Of a stretch of 64,000 nucleotides of DNA, positions 8,578 through 17,002 are shown one piece after another; within the stretch, counting starts at the first letter, position 1; each line of letters opens with the position of its first letter. This DNA comes from Arthrobacter pigmenti (GTDB lineage: Bacteria; Actinomycetota; Actinomycetes; Actinomycetales; Micrococcaceae), in NCBI RefSeq assembly GCF_011927905.1, contig NZ_JAATJL010000001.1:1550001-1614000 (forward strand), given 5' to 3'. Under the pieces are notes generated by a model. It was not told the DNA's origin. It saw only the letters and a list, made by a program, of their open reading frames with translations, and made no database searches. The position numbers and the translations under genes were made by a program.

Positions 8578-9918
8578 ATGAATACCGACGAAGCACAGCA
8601 GAATCCCGCAGCGGGAACCAGCCAACCATCGGGAGCCAAGGCGCGTCCCGCCGTCGTTATCGGAGGGAACCGTATCCCTTTCGCGCGCTCCGGCGGGCCC
8701 TACGCCTACGCGCCCAACCAGGAGATGCTGACGGCAGCCTTGAACGGACTGGTGGCCCGGTTCGGACTTCAGGGGCAGCGGGTAGGTGAGGTCGCGGCCG
8801 GAGCCGTTCTGAAGCACTCCCGCGATTTCAACCTGACGCGCGAGTCGGTCCTCGGTTCCGCGCTGGCTCCCGACACACCGGCCTATGACCTGCAGCAGGC
8901 GTGTGCCACGGGCCTTGAGACGGTTGTCGGGCTGTCGAACAAGATCAAGCTCGGACAGATCGACTCGGGGATCGCCGGGGGCGTGGATTCCGCCTCTGAT
9001 GCACCGATAGCCGTGAGCGAGGGCCTGCGGCGGGTACTCCTTGACCTGTCCCGTGCGCGCAGTACGCCACAAAAGCTCGCCGCGCTAAGGAATTTGCGGC
9101 CTGCCCACCTCAAACCGAACGCACCCGGAACGGCAGAACCCCGCACCGGCCTCTCGATGGGGGAGCATCAAGCGATAACGACGGCGCGCTGGAACATCGA
9201 CCGGCGCGCACAGGACGAGATCGCGTTGGCGAGCCACACGAACATGGCTGCTGCTTACGACCGCGGTTTCTTCGACGACCTGGTGACGCCCTTCCGCGGC
9301 GTAGTGCGGGATGGCAACCTCCGTGCAGACACCTCACTGGAGAAACTCGGGTCCCTGAAACCTGTCTTCGGGCGCAGCCTCACGGCCGAGGCAACCATGA
9401 CAGCCGGTAACTCCACGCCGTTGACGGACGGCGCCGCTGTGGTTCTGCTCGGCTCAGAGGAGTACGCCCGTCAATACAGTCTTCCGATGCTCGCGAACGT
9501 AGTCGACGCTGAGGCTGCAGCAGTCGACTTCGTCCACGGTAAGGAGGGCCTGCTGATGGCTCCGGTTTATGCCATGCCGCGCCTGCTCGCGCGTAACAAC
9601 ATGACGTTCGCCGATTTCGACTTCTTCGAGATCCATGAGGCGTTCGCCAGTACCGTGCTGACTTCACTGGCTGCCTGGGAGGACGAGGACTTCTGCCGGA
9701 ACCAGCTCGGGCTGCAGGGAGCGCTGGGAACCGTGGACCGGAGCAAGCTGAACGTTAACGGATCCTCCCTGGCGGCCGGCCATCCGTTCGCCGCCACCGG
9801 TGCGCGGATTGTCGCCTCCCTTGCCAAGTCGCTCTCGGAGAAGGGCTCGGGCCGTGGGCTTATCTCAGTCTGTGCCGCCGGCGGGCAGGGTGTGGTTGCC
9901 ATCCTGGAGGCACGATAA
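8578..9918 (+). CDS. fadA2: Acetyl-CoA acetyltransferase (thiolase)
   Basis: A 446-residue thiolase that cleaves 3-ketoacyl-CoA or condenses two acyl-CoAs. The nucleophile Cys109 lies in QQACATG, the HEAFAS motif carries the catalytic histidine, and the C-terminal CAAGGQG holds the second cysteine. The first 20 residues are a polar extension. The ATG has an AAGGAG ribosome site seven bases upstream. It is the first gene of an operon with fabG and a MaoC protein. The same gene order (fadA2, fabG4, htdX, beside a fadE) occurs in Mycobacterium tuberculosis, which supports the name. Confidence 0.92.
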   Translation: MNTDEAQQNPAAGTSQPSGAKARPAVVIGGNRIPFARSGGPYAYAPNQEMLTAALNGLVARFGLQGQRVGEVAAGAVLKHSRDFNLTRESVLGSALAPDTPAYDLQQACATGLETVVGLSNKIKLGQIDSGIAGGVDSASDAPIAVSEGLRRVLLDLSRARSTPQKLAALRNLRPAHLKPNAPGTAEPRTGLSMGEHQAITTARWNIDRRAQDEIALASHTNMAAAYDRGFFDDLVTPFRGVVRDGNLRADTSLEKLGSLKPVFGRSLTAEATMTAGNSTPLTDGAAVVLLGSEEYARQYSLPMLANVVDAEAAAVDFVHGKEGLLMAPVYAMPRLLARNNMTFADFDFFEIHEAFASTVLTSLAAWEDEDFCRNQLGLQGALGTVDRSKLNVNGSSLAAGHPFAATGARIVASLAKSLSEKGSGRGLISVCAAGGQGVVAILEAR

Positions 9919-9920
9919 CC

Positions 9921-11261
9921 GTGACGGACACCTACCTCAACCTCGTCAACTCCGGGCCATTGAAGAAGGTTGCCAAGGCGATCGGCCTGCCTCGCCCTGT
10001 ACCTTTGCGCCGATACGAGCCGGGCGCTCCGATGGTTCCGGGCCCGGTACTCGTTCTGGGCGCTTCAGCCGGCGCCGACGGGCTCGCATCAACGCTCCTT
10101 GCATGGAACCTGGATGTGCGGCGGCACCTGCGGCCGAAGGAAAAGGCCGGCGCCGTCGTCGTCGTTCTCGATGACATAGCGAGCCCCGGCGATTTGTCCG
10201 CCACGTTCCTGGAGCTCGGTGGCGTCCTGCGGCAGCTGTTGCCGGGCGGACGGGTGATTACTGTCTCCCGCACCGCCGAAGCGCAGGTCGAACCCGCCGT
10301 CACGGCAGCACGGCAAGGCATCGCAGGCGCGCTGCGCAGCGTGGCGAAGGAGCTCCGCGGCGGTGCGACAGCAAACGGGGTTGTCCTGGGGGAGACCGTT
10401 GACGTGGACGCGGTGAGCGTCCGCGCCGCGTTGCGCTTCCTGCTCTCGGGTCGTAGCGCTTATGTGAACGGCCAGTTCATCAGCGTGAGAACCAGTGGCG
10501 GTTCCGAGCCGCAGAGCTGGGATACACCCCTTGCCGGCCGTACGGCGGTGGTCACCGGAGCTGCGCGTGGAATCGGCGCGGAGATCGTCAGGGTACTGGC
10601 GAGGGATGGCGCGCGCGTGATCGCCGTTGATGTTCCGGCTGCGGGAGAGCAACTGACGCGGGTTGTGAACGGCGTCGGCGGCACCGCCCTGCACGCTGAC
10701 GTCACCGCTCCCGATGCTGGCGAGCTCATCCTGAACCATGCGGCTACCCGATACGGCAGCCTGGATATCGTCGTGCACAACGCTGGGATCACCCGGGACA
10801 AACTGCTCGCAAATATGGATGCGGGCCGCTGGAACTCGGTGCTGGCAGTGAACCTTGAGTCGCAGTTGCGCATCAATGAAGCGCTTCTCGCTTCCCCGGA
10901 CTTCAGTGCCGATGGACGGATTGTCAGCCTCGCCTCTACCAGCGGTATTGCCGGGAACAGGGGGCAGACCAACTACGCGGCGTCGAAGGCGGGAGTGATC
11001 GGGATGGTCCGTTCGACCGCGGCTGCGCTGCAGGACTCGGGACGGACGATCAACGCGGTTGCGCCCGGGTTCATCGAGACGGAGATGACAGCCAGGATGC
11101 CGTTCGCCACCAGGGAGGTGGCCAGGCGACTGAGCAGCCTCCAGCAGGGTGGGCTGCCGGTTGATGTTGCTGAGACTGTCGCCTTCCTTGCAACGGGTGC
11201 CGCCGCCGGAATCAGCGGGCAGACGTTAAGGGTCTGTGGTCAGAATCTGGTGGGTGCGTGA
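9921..11261 (+). CDS. fabG4: High-molecular-weight 3-oxoacyl reductase (FabG4-like SDR)
   Basis: NADH-dependent 3-ketoacyl reductase. At 446 residues it is nearly twice the size of normal FabG. An N-terminal flavodoxin-like, probably non-catalytic domain (to about residue 200) precedes a complete short-chain dehydrogenase domain. That domain has TGAARGIG for cofactor binding, HNAG, the serine in SLASTSG, and the Y352-x3-K356 pair. This bipartite architecture is that of the FabG4/HMwFabG class. It starts with GTG two bases after the thiolase stop and overlaps the next gene's start. It interconverts 3-keto- and 3-hydroxyacyl-CoA between the thiolase and the MaoC hydratase. Confidence 0.92.
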   Translation: MTDTYLNLVNSGPLKKVAKAIGLPRPVPLRRYEPGAPMVPGPVLVLGASAGADGLASTLLAWNLDVRRHLRPKEKAGAVVVVLDDIASPGDLSATFLELGGVLRQLLPGGRVITVSRTAEAQVEPAVTAARQGIAGALRSVAKELRGGATANGVVLGETVDVDAVSVRAALRFLLSGRSAYVNGQFISVRTSGGSEPQSWDTPLAGRTAVVTGAARGIGAEIVRVLARDGARVIAVDVPAAGEQLTRVVNGVGGTALHADVTAPDAGELILNHAATRYGSLDIVVHNAGITRDKLLANMDAGRWNSVLAVNLESQLRINEALLASPDFSADGRIVSLASTSGIAGNRGQTNYAASKAGVIGMVRSTAAALQDSGRTINAVAPGFIETEMTARMPFATREVARRLSSLQQGGLPVDVAETVAFLATGAAAGISGQTLRVCGQNLVGA

Positions 11262-12160
11262 TGGAGACCCGGCTTGAAAGCGTTCCGACCCTCAGTGCTC
11301 TCTACGGGAAGGCGCTCACCCACGCGATCGGGGCGCGAATGCCCGGTGGCAAAAGGCAGCAGACGCTGCCTGCGGCCCGACATCGGGTCGAACCGGTGTC
11401 AGCGCGCCCCGAACACGTGCGGGCCTTCCAGGCCCTGATGGGGCAGCCGGCGGGGGAGTTCATGCCGTCGGGCTACCAACATGTACTCGCGTTTCCCGTC
11501 GCGATGAGCGTTCTCGCCAGGGATGACTTCCCATTGCCGTTGCTCGGCATGATCCATCTTCGCAACGACGTTGAGGACTTCAGCCCGGTGAAAGTCAGCG
11601 AGGAACTCTCGGTAACCGCGTGGGTGGAAAACCTGAAGCGTCACCGGAGCGGCACCACGGTCGACGCGGTCGTCGAGCTCGAAAACAGCACCGGGCTGGC
11701 CTGGCGAGGCCGGTCGACGTATCTGGCCAAGGGAACCTACCTACCGGACTCAACGGAGCAGGCGCCTGCTTCGGACGCGGCATCGGACGGCGTCCTGCCG
11801 GACTACCCGACCACTGTGTGGACTCTTGGACCGGATGCGGGCCGCCGCTATGCGGCCATCTCCGGTGACTACAATCCGATCCATCTCAGCGGCCCGTCTG
11901 CACGGCTGCTCGGGATGAGGAAACCCATTGCCCACGGGATGTACCTGGCTTCGCGGATGGTTGCCGAAGCCGGTCCCCGCGAGTGGACACCAATGCGTTG
12001 GACGGTCGACTTCCACTCGCCCGTTCCGCTTCCTTCGAAGGTTTTTCTCGCCCTCGATGTCGATCGCCCGGGAAGTGAGTGGGAGGGGGCCAATGTCACG
12101 GCGTGGGATCCCCGCCGTCGTCGTACGCATTTCACTGGGCGGATGGAGAGTCTGGGGTGA
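11261..12160 (+). CDS. htdX: MaoC-like (R)-specific enoyl-CoA hydratase/dehydratase
   Basis: Double hot-dog fold enzyme of 299 residues that hydrates or dehydrates (R)-3-hydroxyacyl-CoA. The hydratase-2 motif appears as SGDYNPIHLS, with the catalytic Asp and His, followed by the conserved AHGMY segment. The ATG overlaps the stop of fabG4 in a TGATG arrangement, so translation is probably coupled. An in-frame GTG lies one codon earlier and cannot be excluded. It is the last gene of the thiolase-reductase-hydratase operon. Confidence 0.9.
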   Translation: METRLESVPTLSALYGKALTHAIGARMPGGKRQQTLPAARHRVEPVSARPEHVRAFQALMGQPAGEFMPSGYQHVLAFPVAMSVLARDDFPLPLLGMIHLRNDVEDFSPVKVSEELSVTAWVENLKRHRSGTTVDAVVELENSTGLAWRGRSTYLAKGTYLPDSTEQAPASDAASDGVLPDYPTTVWTLGPDAGRRYAAISGDYNPIHLSGPSARLLGMRKPIAHGMYLASRMVAEAGPREWTPMRWTVDFHSPVPLPSKVFLALDVDRPGSEWEGANVTAWDPRRRRTHFTGRMESLG

Positions 12161-12317
12161 GCGCGGCGGAGATAATTGCATGACCGTTCTGGAAAGTCCA
12201 TAGCGCGTTTCCGGTTTCGGGTTATTTTGAGCCAGATGTTGTTTTCAAATTGTGATCTTTGTCTCGAAGAGGGCAGACTCCAGGGGTCAGTTACCGCTGA
12301 CGCTTCATACGATCGAA

Positions 12318-13298
12318 ATGAGGAATTTCGTGAATTCACGAGGTTTGAAGGCAACCGTGCTGGCAGCATCGACGCTGGTCGCAACGGCTCTCATGTCCGG
12401 TGGTGCTGCCAACGCAGCCCCGCAGGCACCGCTGGAGGCACAGGGCGCCACGGTTACCCACGTCCAGGTCGAAACGCAGGAATCCCTTGAGGCTTACTGG
12501 ACGCCCGAACGGATGAAGAACGCCAAGCCGGGCAACACCATCAACTCGCAGGGATGGGCTGAGCAGGGTCGCTCGGTCATGCCCAAGGCCGGTGCAGGCA
12601 CGCTCAAGGCGACACCCGAGAAGAAGGCAGCACCAAGCAAGCGGGCAGGGAGCCCTGCTCCGGTCTCACACATCGGGAAGGTGTTCTTCACCCTCGGCGG
12701 CCAGAACTACGTGTGCTCAGCCAATTCAGTCCAGAGCGCCAACCAGAGCACAGTTGCCACGGCCGGCCACTGCACGTATGACATCAACGCGGGCTGGGCC
12801 AGCAAGTTCGTCTTCGTACCGGCCTACAACAACGGAGACGCGCCATACGGGATGTGGTCTGCCACATCGCTCCATTCCACCAGCGAGTGGATCTCACGCA
12901 ACGACATCAGCTATGACGGTGCCTTCGCCGTTGTCGGGCCGCAGGACGGCAAGACCCTGGCAGCAGCCGTCGGCGCATCGAAGATCGGTTTCAACCTCGC
13001 ACGCGGGCTCTCCTACACCGCTTACGGCTACCCGGCCGCCAGCCCCTTCAACGGCGAGACGCTGAAGAGCTGCGCCGGCCGTGCCTCAGCTGACCGATTC
13101 GGCGGCACGCAGTCGCAGGGGATCCCTTGCGACATGACCGGTGGTTCCTCCGGCGGCCCGTGGTTCGTGGGCTCCGGTTCGGGCGGTACCCAGAACTCCG
13201 TGAACAGCTTCGGCTACAACATCCAGAAGAACGTGATGTACGGACCGTACTTCGGATCGTCGATCCAGACGGCCTACACCACCGCTTCGAACCGGTAA
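12318..13298 (+). CDS. Secreted trypsin-like serine protease
   Basis: Exported peptidase of 326 residues. A Sec signal peptide covers about residues 1-32 with an ANA-A cleavage site. A pro-region of roughly 90 residues follows (basic, Ala/Lys-rich near its end), and the protease domain begins near HIGKVFF. The triad is His151 (TAGHC), Asp200 (YDGAF) and Ser278 (GGSSGGPW). Cysteines near His151 and around 255 could form disulfides. The fold resembles the V8/glutamyl-endopeptidase-like group found as secreted proteases in Arthrobacter and Streptomyces. The ATG at 12318 is used; a GTG at 12330, with GAGGAA four bases before it, is a credible alternative that only trims the signal peptide. Its own terminator follows. 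Confidence 0.88.
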   Translation: MRNFVNSRGLKATVLAASTLVATALMSGGAANAAPQAPLEAQGATVTHVQVETQESLEAYWTPERMKNAKPGNTINSQGWAEQGRSVMPKAGAGTLKATPEKKAAPSKRAGSPAPVSHIGKVFFTLGGQNYVCSANSVQSANQSTVATAGHCTYDINAGWASKFVFVPAYNNGDAPYGMWSATSLHSTSEWISRNDISYDGAFAVVGPQDGKTLAAAVGASKIGFNLARGLSYTAYGYPAASPFNGETLKSCAGRASADRFGGTQSQGIPCDMTGGSSGGPWFVGSGSGGTQNSVNSFGYNIQKNVMYGPYFGSSIQTAYTTASNR

Positions 13299-13316
13299 CT
13301 TCATCGCAGGAAGCCA

Positions 13317-13355
13317 GGAGCCGCCTCCCGAACAGCAGCGGGAGGGGGCTCCTTT
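13317..13355 (+). terminator. Rho-independent terminator after serine protease
   Basis: A 14-base-pair stem with one mismatch (13317-13330 with 13339-13352) and an eight-base loop, followed by TTTGGT. It lies 18 bases after the protease stop. Confidence 0.75.
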
Positions 13356-13382
13356 GGTACGCCCGGTTTCATGAGCGCGACC

Positions 13383-13397
13383 TAGACTGAAGCCATG
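13383..13397 (+). promoter_or_regulatory. Predicted leaderless start of kynU
   Basis: TAGACT (13383-13388), six bases, then ATG, with no Shine-Dalgarno sequence. Confidence 0.55.
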
Positions 13398-14618
13398 CAT
13401 TCCGACTCACGGCTCACGCTCGCCCGGTCCCTGGACGCACAGGATCCGCTCGCGCGGTATCGCCGGCTTTTTCAAGGGCACGACGACGGCGGGATCCCTG
13501 CCTACCTCGACGGTAACTCCCTTGGGCGGCCGTTGACGGCAACCGCGGACCGCCTGGCGGACTTCGTTCGGAGCCAGTGGGGCGGGCGCCTTATCCGCGG
13601 CTGGGATGAGGGCTGGTTGGAACTCCCGGCACGGCTCGGCGACCAGATAGGTCGCGTGGCGCTCGGTGCCGCGGCAGGCCAGTGCGTCGTCGCAGACTCC
13701 ACCAGCGTCATGTTGTACAAGGTGGTCCGAGCAGCCCTCGCGGCCCGCCCTGGCCGAACTGAAATTGTGATCGACCGGGACAATTTCCCCACGGACCGCT
13801 TCATCGTCGAGGGGATAGCGGCCGACCGCGGATTGAACGTGCGCTGGGTGGAAGCAGAGCACGACGCCGGTCCCACCTCTGCCGGTGTGGCTGCGGCACT
13901 AAGCCCGGATACCGCCGTCGCCGTACTGAGCCATGTCGCCTATCGGTCGGCACATATAGCGGACATGGAAGGCATTACCCGTGCCATCCACGAGGCTGGA
14001 GCGCTGGTTGTGTGGGACCTGAGCCATTCCGTGGGATCGGTTCCCGTGGAGCTGGATGCGTGGGATGTCGATTTCGCGGTGGGTTGCAGCTACAAGTACC
14101 TCAATGGCGGTCCAGGTGCTCCCGCGTGGGCGTATGTGGCGCACCGTCACCTTGGCGACCTACAGCAGCCGATCCATGGCTGGCTTGGAAGCGCCGACCC
14201 GTTCGGCATGGGAACCGCGTACGAGCCGGCAGAGGGGATCCGTCGCCTGGTTTCCGGAACTCCGCCGATCCTCGGCATGGTGGCCATGCAGGACATGCTG
14301 GACCTCCTGGAAGAGGTGGGCATGACTAGAGTCCGGGAAAAATCGTTGCAGTTGACGGCGTTCGCCGTCGAGAGCGTGGAGGAACTGATGGGTGCCCATG
14401 GCGTGCGGATCGCGTCGCCCCTGGACCCAGAGCAGCGCGGTAGCCACATCACGATCGACCACCCGGCGTTCAAGACAATGCTGCCTGAACTATGGAACGA
14501 CGGGGTCATTCCCGACTTCCGAAACCCCGATGGCCTCCGCCTCGGTCTTTCGCCCCTGTCGACGTCGTTCGAGGAGACGTACACGGGCATCCGCGCAATC
14601 GCAGATCTGCTGCGATGA
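13395..14618 (+). CDS. kynU: Kynureninase
   Basis: PLP enzyme that cleaves kynurenine (or 3-hydroxykynurenine) to anthranilate (or 3-hydroxyanthranilate) and alanine in tryptophan breakdown. At 407 residues it has the normal size. The substrate-binding N-terminal motif DGNSLG is near residue 40, and the PLP lysine is Lys234 in the conserved GCSYKYLNGGPG context. No other kynurenine-pathway gene is adjacent, so tryptophan dioxygenase and formamidase must be elsewhere. Monocistronic: protease terminator upstream, tRNA downstream. Confidence 0.95.
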   Translation: MHSDSRLTLARSLDAQDPLARYRRLFQGHDDGGIPAYLDGNSLGRPLTATADRLADFVRSQWGGRLIRGWDEGWLELPARLGDQIGRVALGAAAGQCVVADSTSVMLYKVVRAALAARPGRTEIVIDRDNFPTDRFIVEGIAADRGLNVRWVEAEHDAGPTSAGVAAALSPDTAVAVLSHVAYRSAHIADMEGITRAIHEAGALVVWDLSHSVGSVPVELDAWDVDFAVGCSYKYLNGGPGAPAWAYVAHRHLGDLQQPIHGWLGSADPFGMGTAYEPAEGIRRLVSGTPPILGMVAMQDMLDLLEEVGMTRVREKSLQLTAFAVESVEELMGAHGVRIASPLDPEQRGSHITIDHPAFKTMLPELWNDGVIPDFRNPDGLRLGLSPLSTSFEETYTGIRAIADLLR

Positions 14619-14715
14619 GCGTCCCCGATTAAGTTCTTGAGGCGCTCTCGTGTTAGAGTTTTTCTCGCTGCTTTCGAGCGTTTCCCAAGGAAATTTCGCT
14701 TCGAAAACACCACCT

Positions 14716-14799
14716 GCGCGGGTGGCGGAATGGCAGACGCGCTAGCTTGAGGTGCTAGTCCTCTTATTGAGGGTGGGGGTTCAAGTCCCCCTCCGCGCA
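14716..14799 (+). tRNA. tRNA-Leu (anticodon GAG)
   Basis: An 84-base tRNA with a seven-pair acceptor stem (GCGCGGG with TCCGCGC, last pair G-U), D-arm, anticodon loop TTGAGGT on a CTAGC/GCTAG stem, a long class II variable arm, and the T-arm GGGGG-TTCAAGT-CCCCC. The discriminator base is A; CCA is not encoded. It reads CUC and CUU leucine codons. Confidence 0.97.
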
Positions 14800-14804
14800 C
14801 AACG

Positions 14805-14833
14805 AAAAACCCCGGGTTTCCCGGGGTTTTTTT
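14805..14833 (+). terminator. Terminator of tRNA-Leu
   Basis: AAAAACCCCGGG, loop TTT, then the complement and a run of seven T. A classical intrinsic terminator starting six bases after the tRNA. Confidence 0.92.
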
Positions 14834-14858
14834 GTGTCTTTCCACTGCTCCGCGCCCT

Positions 14859-14896
14859 AAACAAAGAGCGCCTGCCCTCGAGGAGGGCAGGCGCTC
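14859..14896 (-). terminator. Terminator of the lipoprotein gene
   Basis: A perfect 14-base-pair stem (14866-14879 with 14883-14896) and a three-base loop. On the minus strand it is followed by TTTGTTT. It starts 18 bases beyond the lipoprotein stop. Confidence 0.85.
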
Positions 14897-14913
14897 GTCA
14901 TTGGAGCAGAGGG

Positions 14914-15516
14914 CTACTCGGTGGCCGGTAGCTCCGCGTCCGGTGTTTCTTCCAGGTAGGTGGCCTTCCACGCACCGTCCGAGTAGACAACGGTGGCTGA
15001 GTACATTGAACCGGCTGGGTCAAACGGGCGTGTTTCCTGCACTTCGCCCGCCTCGTTGAAGGACGTGTAGGCATCAGGATTGACAGGAATAAGCGCGTCA
15101 ACTTCCGTGCCCTCGGCAACCTCTTCGGCAGGGGTGGTGATGACGATCTGCTTCACCTTGGGCTGACCGCCGAGAATCCAGCCGCCGTCGTCGTAAATAG
15201 CTTTGATGGCTTCAGCATCCGCAGCAGCCGCCTCAGCGCCGTCGAGTGAGGCCAGAAGGGGCTCGATGTCTCCGGTTTGCTGCGCGTAGGACTTCAATTC
15301 GAAAGCGTGGTGCAGGAAAGCCTTCGCGCCTGCGGCCGTGGGCTCGCTCATGAGGTCATTAGTGGACGGCGCTGCGATGTTCTGCGCGGGCGCGGTGGAG
15401 CTTGCAGGGGTGGGCGCCGTGTTCGACGTCGAGTCGGACGATTCGGTTGACCCGCCACACCCGGTAAGGGCAGCAATGGCGACGGCGGCAACAGCCGCAA
15501 GCTTGGTGATCTTCAT
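14914..15516 (-). CDS. Putative lipoprotein (DUF6318-like)
   Basis: A 200-residue exported lipoprotein. The signal peptide ends in a lipobox LTGC at about residue 19. A Ser/Thr/Pro/Ala-rich linker follows (to about 60), then a compact alpha/beta domain rich in acidic residues. The layout resembles Micrococcaceae lipoproteins annotated as DUF6318; that assignment is from memory of the family, not a search. The frame extends upstream, but the ATG at 15516 has a GGGGAGA ribosome site and begins a proper signal peptide. Function unknown. Divergent from the M20 peptidase. Confidence 0.82.
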   Translation of the reverse strand: MKITKLAAVAAVAIAALTGCGGSTESSDSTSNTAPTPASSTAPAQNIAAPSTNDLMSEPTAAGAKAFLHHAFELKSYAQQTGDIEPLLASLDGAEAAAADAEAIKAIYDDGGWILGGQPKVKQIVITTPAEEVAEGTEVDALIPVNPDAYTSFNEAGEVQETRPFDPAGSMYSATVVYSDGAWKATYLEETPDAELPATE

Positions 15517-15700
15517 GTTCTCCCCAGCGAAGTTGGATGCTCGGCGCCTGGATGGCGCTGACAGCTTCAAGATTAGCCATGGCCTGGGGCAACAATGGTC
15601 GAAAACCAGCGCGCTGTGCGCGAGATCACACGGCCGCGCGGACTGCGCCATTCGGGGTAGGTACGCTGGGAGGACAGCCACTACCTATGGAGGTTCCGAG

Positions 15701-17002
15701 ATGGGCATCGCCCCCGAAGATGAAGTAGTCCGCATCTGCCGAGACCTTATCCGAATCGACACCTCGAACTTCGGGAACAACGAGGGCCCCGGCGAACGGG
15801 AAGCTGCCGAATACACCGCCGGTCTGATCGAGGAGGTGGGCCTGGACGCGCAACTGTTCGAGTCTGCTCCTGGACGCGCCTCAGTGCTCACACGCATGGA
15901 GGGTACCGATCCCAGCTTGCCCGCACTGGTAGTCCACGGCCATCTCGACGTCGTTCCAGCCCAGAAAGAGGATTGGAGCGTCGATCCCTTCAGCGCGGAG
16001 GAGAAGGACGGGCTGATCTGGGGGAGGGGAGCGGTGGATATGAAGGACATGGACGCCATGATCCTTTCCGTCCTGCGCTCGATGCAGCGCGACGGCACCC
16101 GCCCCAAACGGGACCTTATCTTCGCTTTCTTCGCAGACGAGGAGGCGGGAGGTAATTACGGCGCTTCCTGGCTGGTCGACAACAAACCCGAACTGTTCGA
16201 CGGTGCAACCGAGGCCATCTCCGAGGTCGGCGGATTCTCCGCGAACATCGGCGGTCAGCGAACCTATTTGCTGCAGACAGCCGAAAAGGGAATCTCCTGG
16301 CTGCGCCTCGTGGCGCATGGGCGTGCAGGGCATGGATCCCAAATCAATACCGACAATGCGGTAACCAGGCTGGCGCGGGCGGTTGCGCGTGTCGGTGAAC
16401 ACCCATGGCCAATCGAGCTGACGCCGACCACCCGGCAGTTCCTCGATGGTGTTACCGAACTGACCGGCGTCGAATTCGACGCCGAGAACCCCGAACGTCT
16501 CCTGAAGGAACTCGGCACCGTTGCGCGATTCGTCGGGGCAACGCTGCAGAACACCTCCAACCCGACAATGCTGAAGAGCGGGTACAAGCACAACGTCATC
16601 CCGGGAACTGCCGAAGCCCTGATCGACGTTCGCACGCTTCCCGGCCAGGAGGAGCACGTGCTGGCAACCATCAAGGAACTCGCCGGCGAGGGAGTCGATG
16701 TCACGTACGAGCACAAGGACGTTTCGCTGGAGGTGCCCTTCGCGGGCAACCTCGTTGATTCGATGGTCGACGCGCTGCTGGCCGAGGATCCGGAAGCGAA
16801 GGTTCTCCCGTATACGCTTTCGGGCGGTACGGACAACAAATCCCTGAGCCGGTTGGGGATCACCGGTTACGGGTTCGCGCCGCTCAGGCTCCCGGACGAG
16901 CTGGACTTCACCGGCATGTTCCACGGCGTTGATGAGCGGGTGCCCACTGACTCACTGCGTTTCGGCTCACGGGTACTCCACCGTCTGCTTCGCACCAGCT
17001 GA
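15701..17002 (+). CDS. M20 family metallopeptidase (dipeptidase/ArgE-like)
   Basis: A 433-residue zinc peptidase or deacylase. Metal ligands are seen in VVHGHLDVVP (first His and Asp), GRGAVDMKD (bridging Asp), and DEEAGG (catalytic Glu pair). The dimerisation domain insert covers about residues 200-330, and a late FHGVDER carries the last His. The frame is open far upstream (to 15338), but the ATG at 15701 follows GGAGG by seven bases and gives the family's usual N-terminus. The substrate, likely a small peptide or N-acyl amino acid, cannot be specified. It overlaps the next gene by one base (TGATG). Confidence 0.9.
   Translation: MGIAPEDEVVRICRDLIRIDTSNFGNNEGPGEREAAEYTAGLIEEVGLDAQLFESAPGRASVLTRMEGTDPSLPALVVHGHLDVVPAQKEDWSVDPFSAEEKDGLIWGRGAVDMKDMDAMILSVLRSMQRDGTRPKRDLIFAFFADEEAGGNYGASWLVDNKPELFDGATEAISEVGGFSANIGGQRTYLLQTAEKGISWLRLVAHGRAGHGSQINTDNAVTRLARAVARVGEHPWPIELTPTTRQFLDGVTELTGVEFDAENPERLLKELGTVARFVGATLQNTSNPTMLKSGYKHNVIPGTAEALIDVRTLPGQEEHVLATIKELAGEGVDVTYEHKDVSLEVPFAGNLVDSMVDALLAEDPEAKVLPYTLSGGTDNKSLSRLGITGYGFAPLRLPDELDFTGMFHGVDERVPTDSLRFGSRVLHRLLRTS

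Noticed and set aside
12252..12317. Upstream extension of the serine protease frame
   Set aside because: The added residues would put charged sequence before the signal peptide; the ATG at 12318 or GTG at 12330 gives a proper export signal.
14866..14896. Perfect hairpin near tRNA-Leu as a possible attachment site
   Set aside because: No integrase nearby; position and T-run on the minus strand fit a terminator of the lipoprotein gene.
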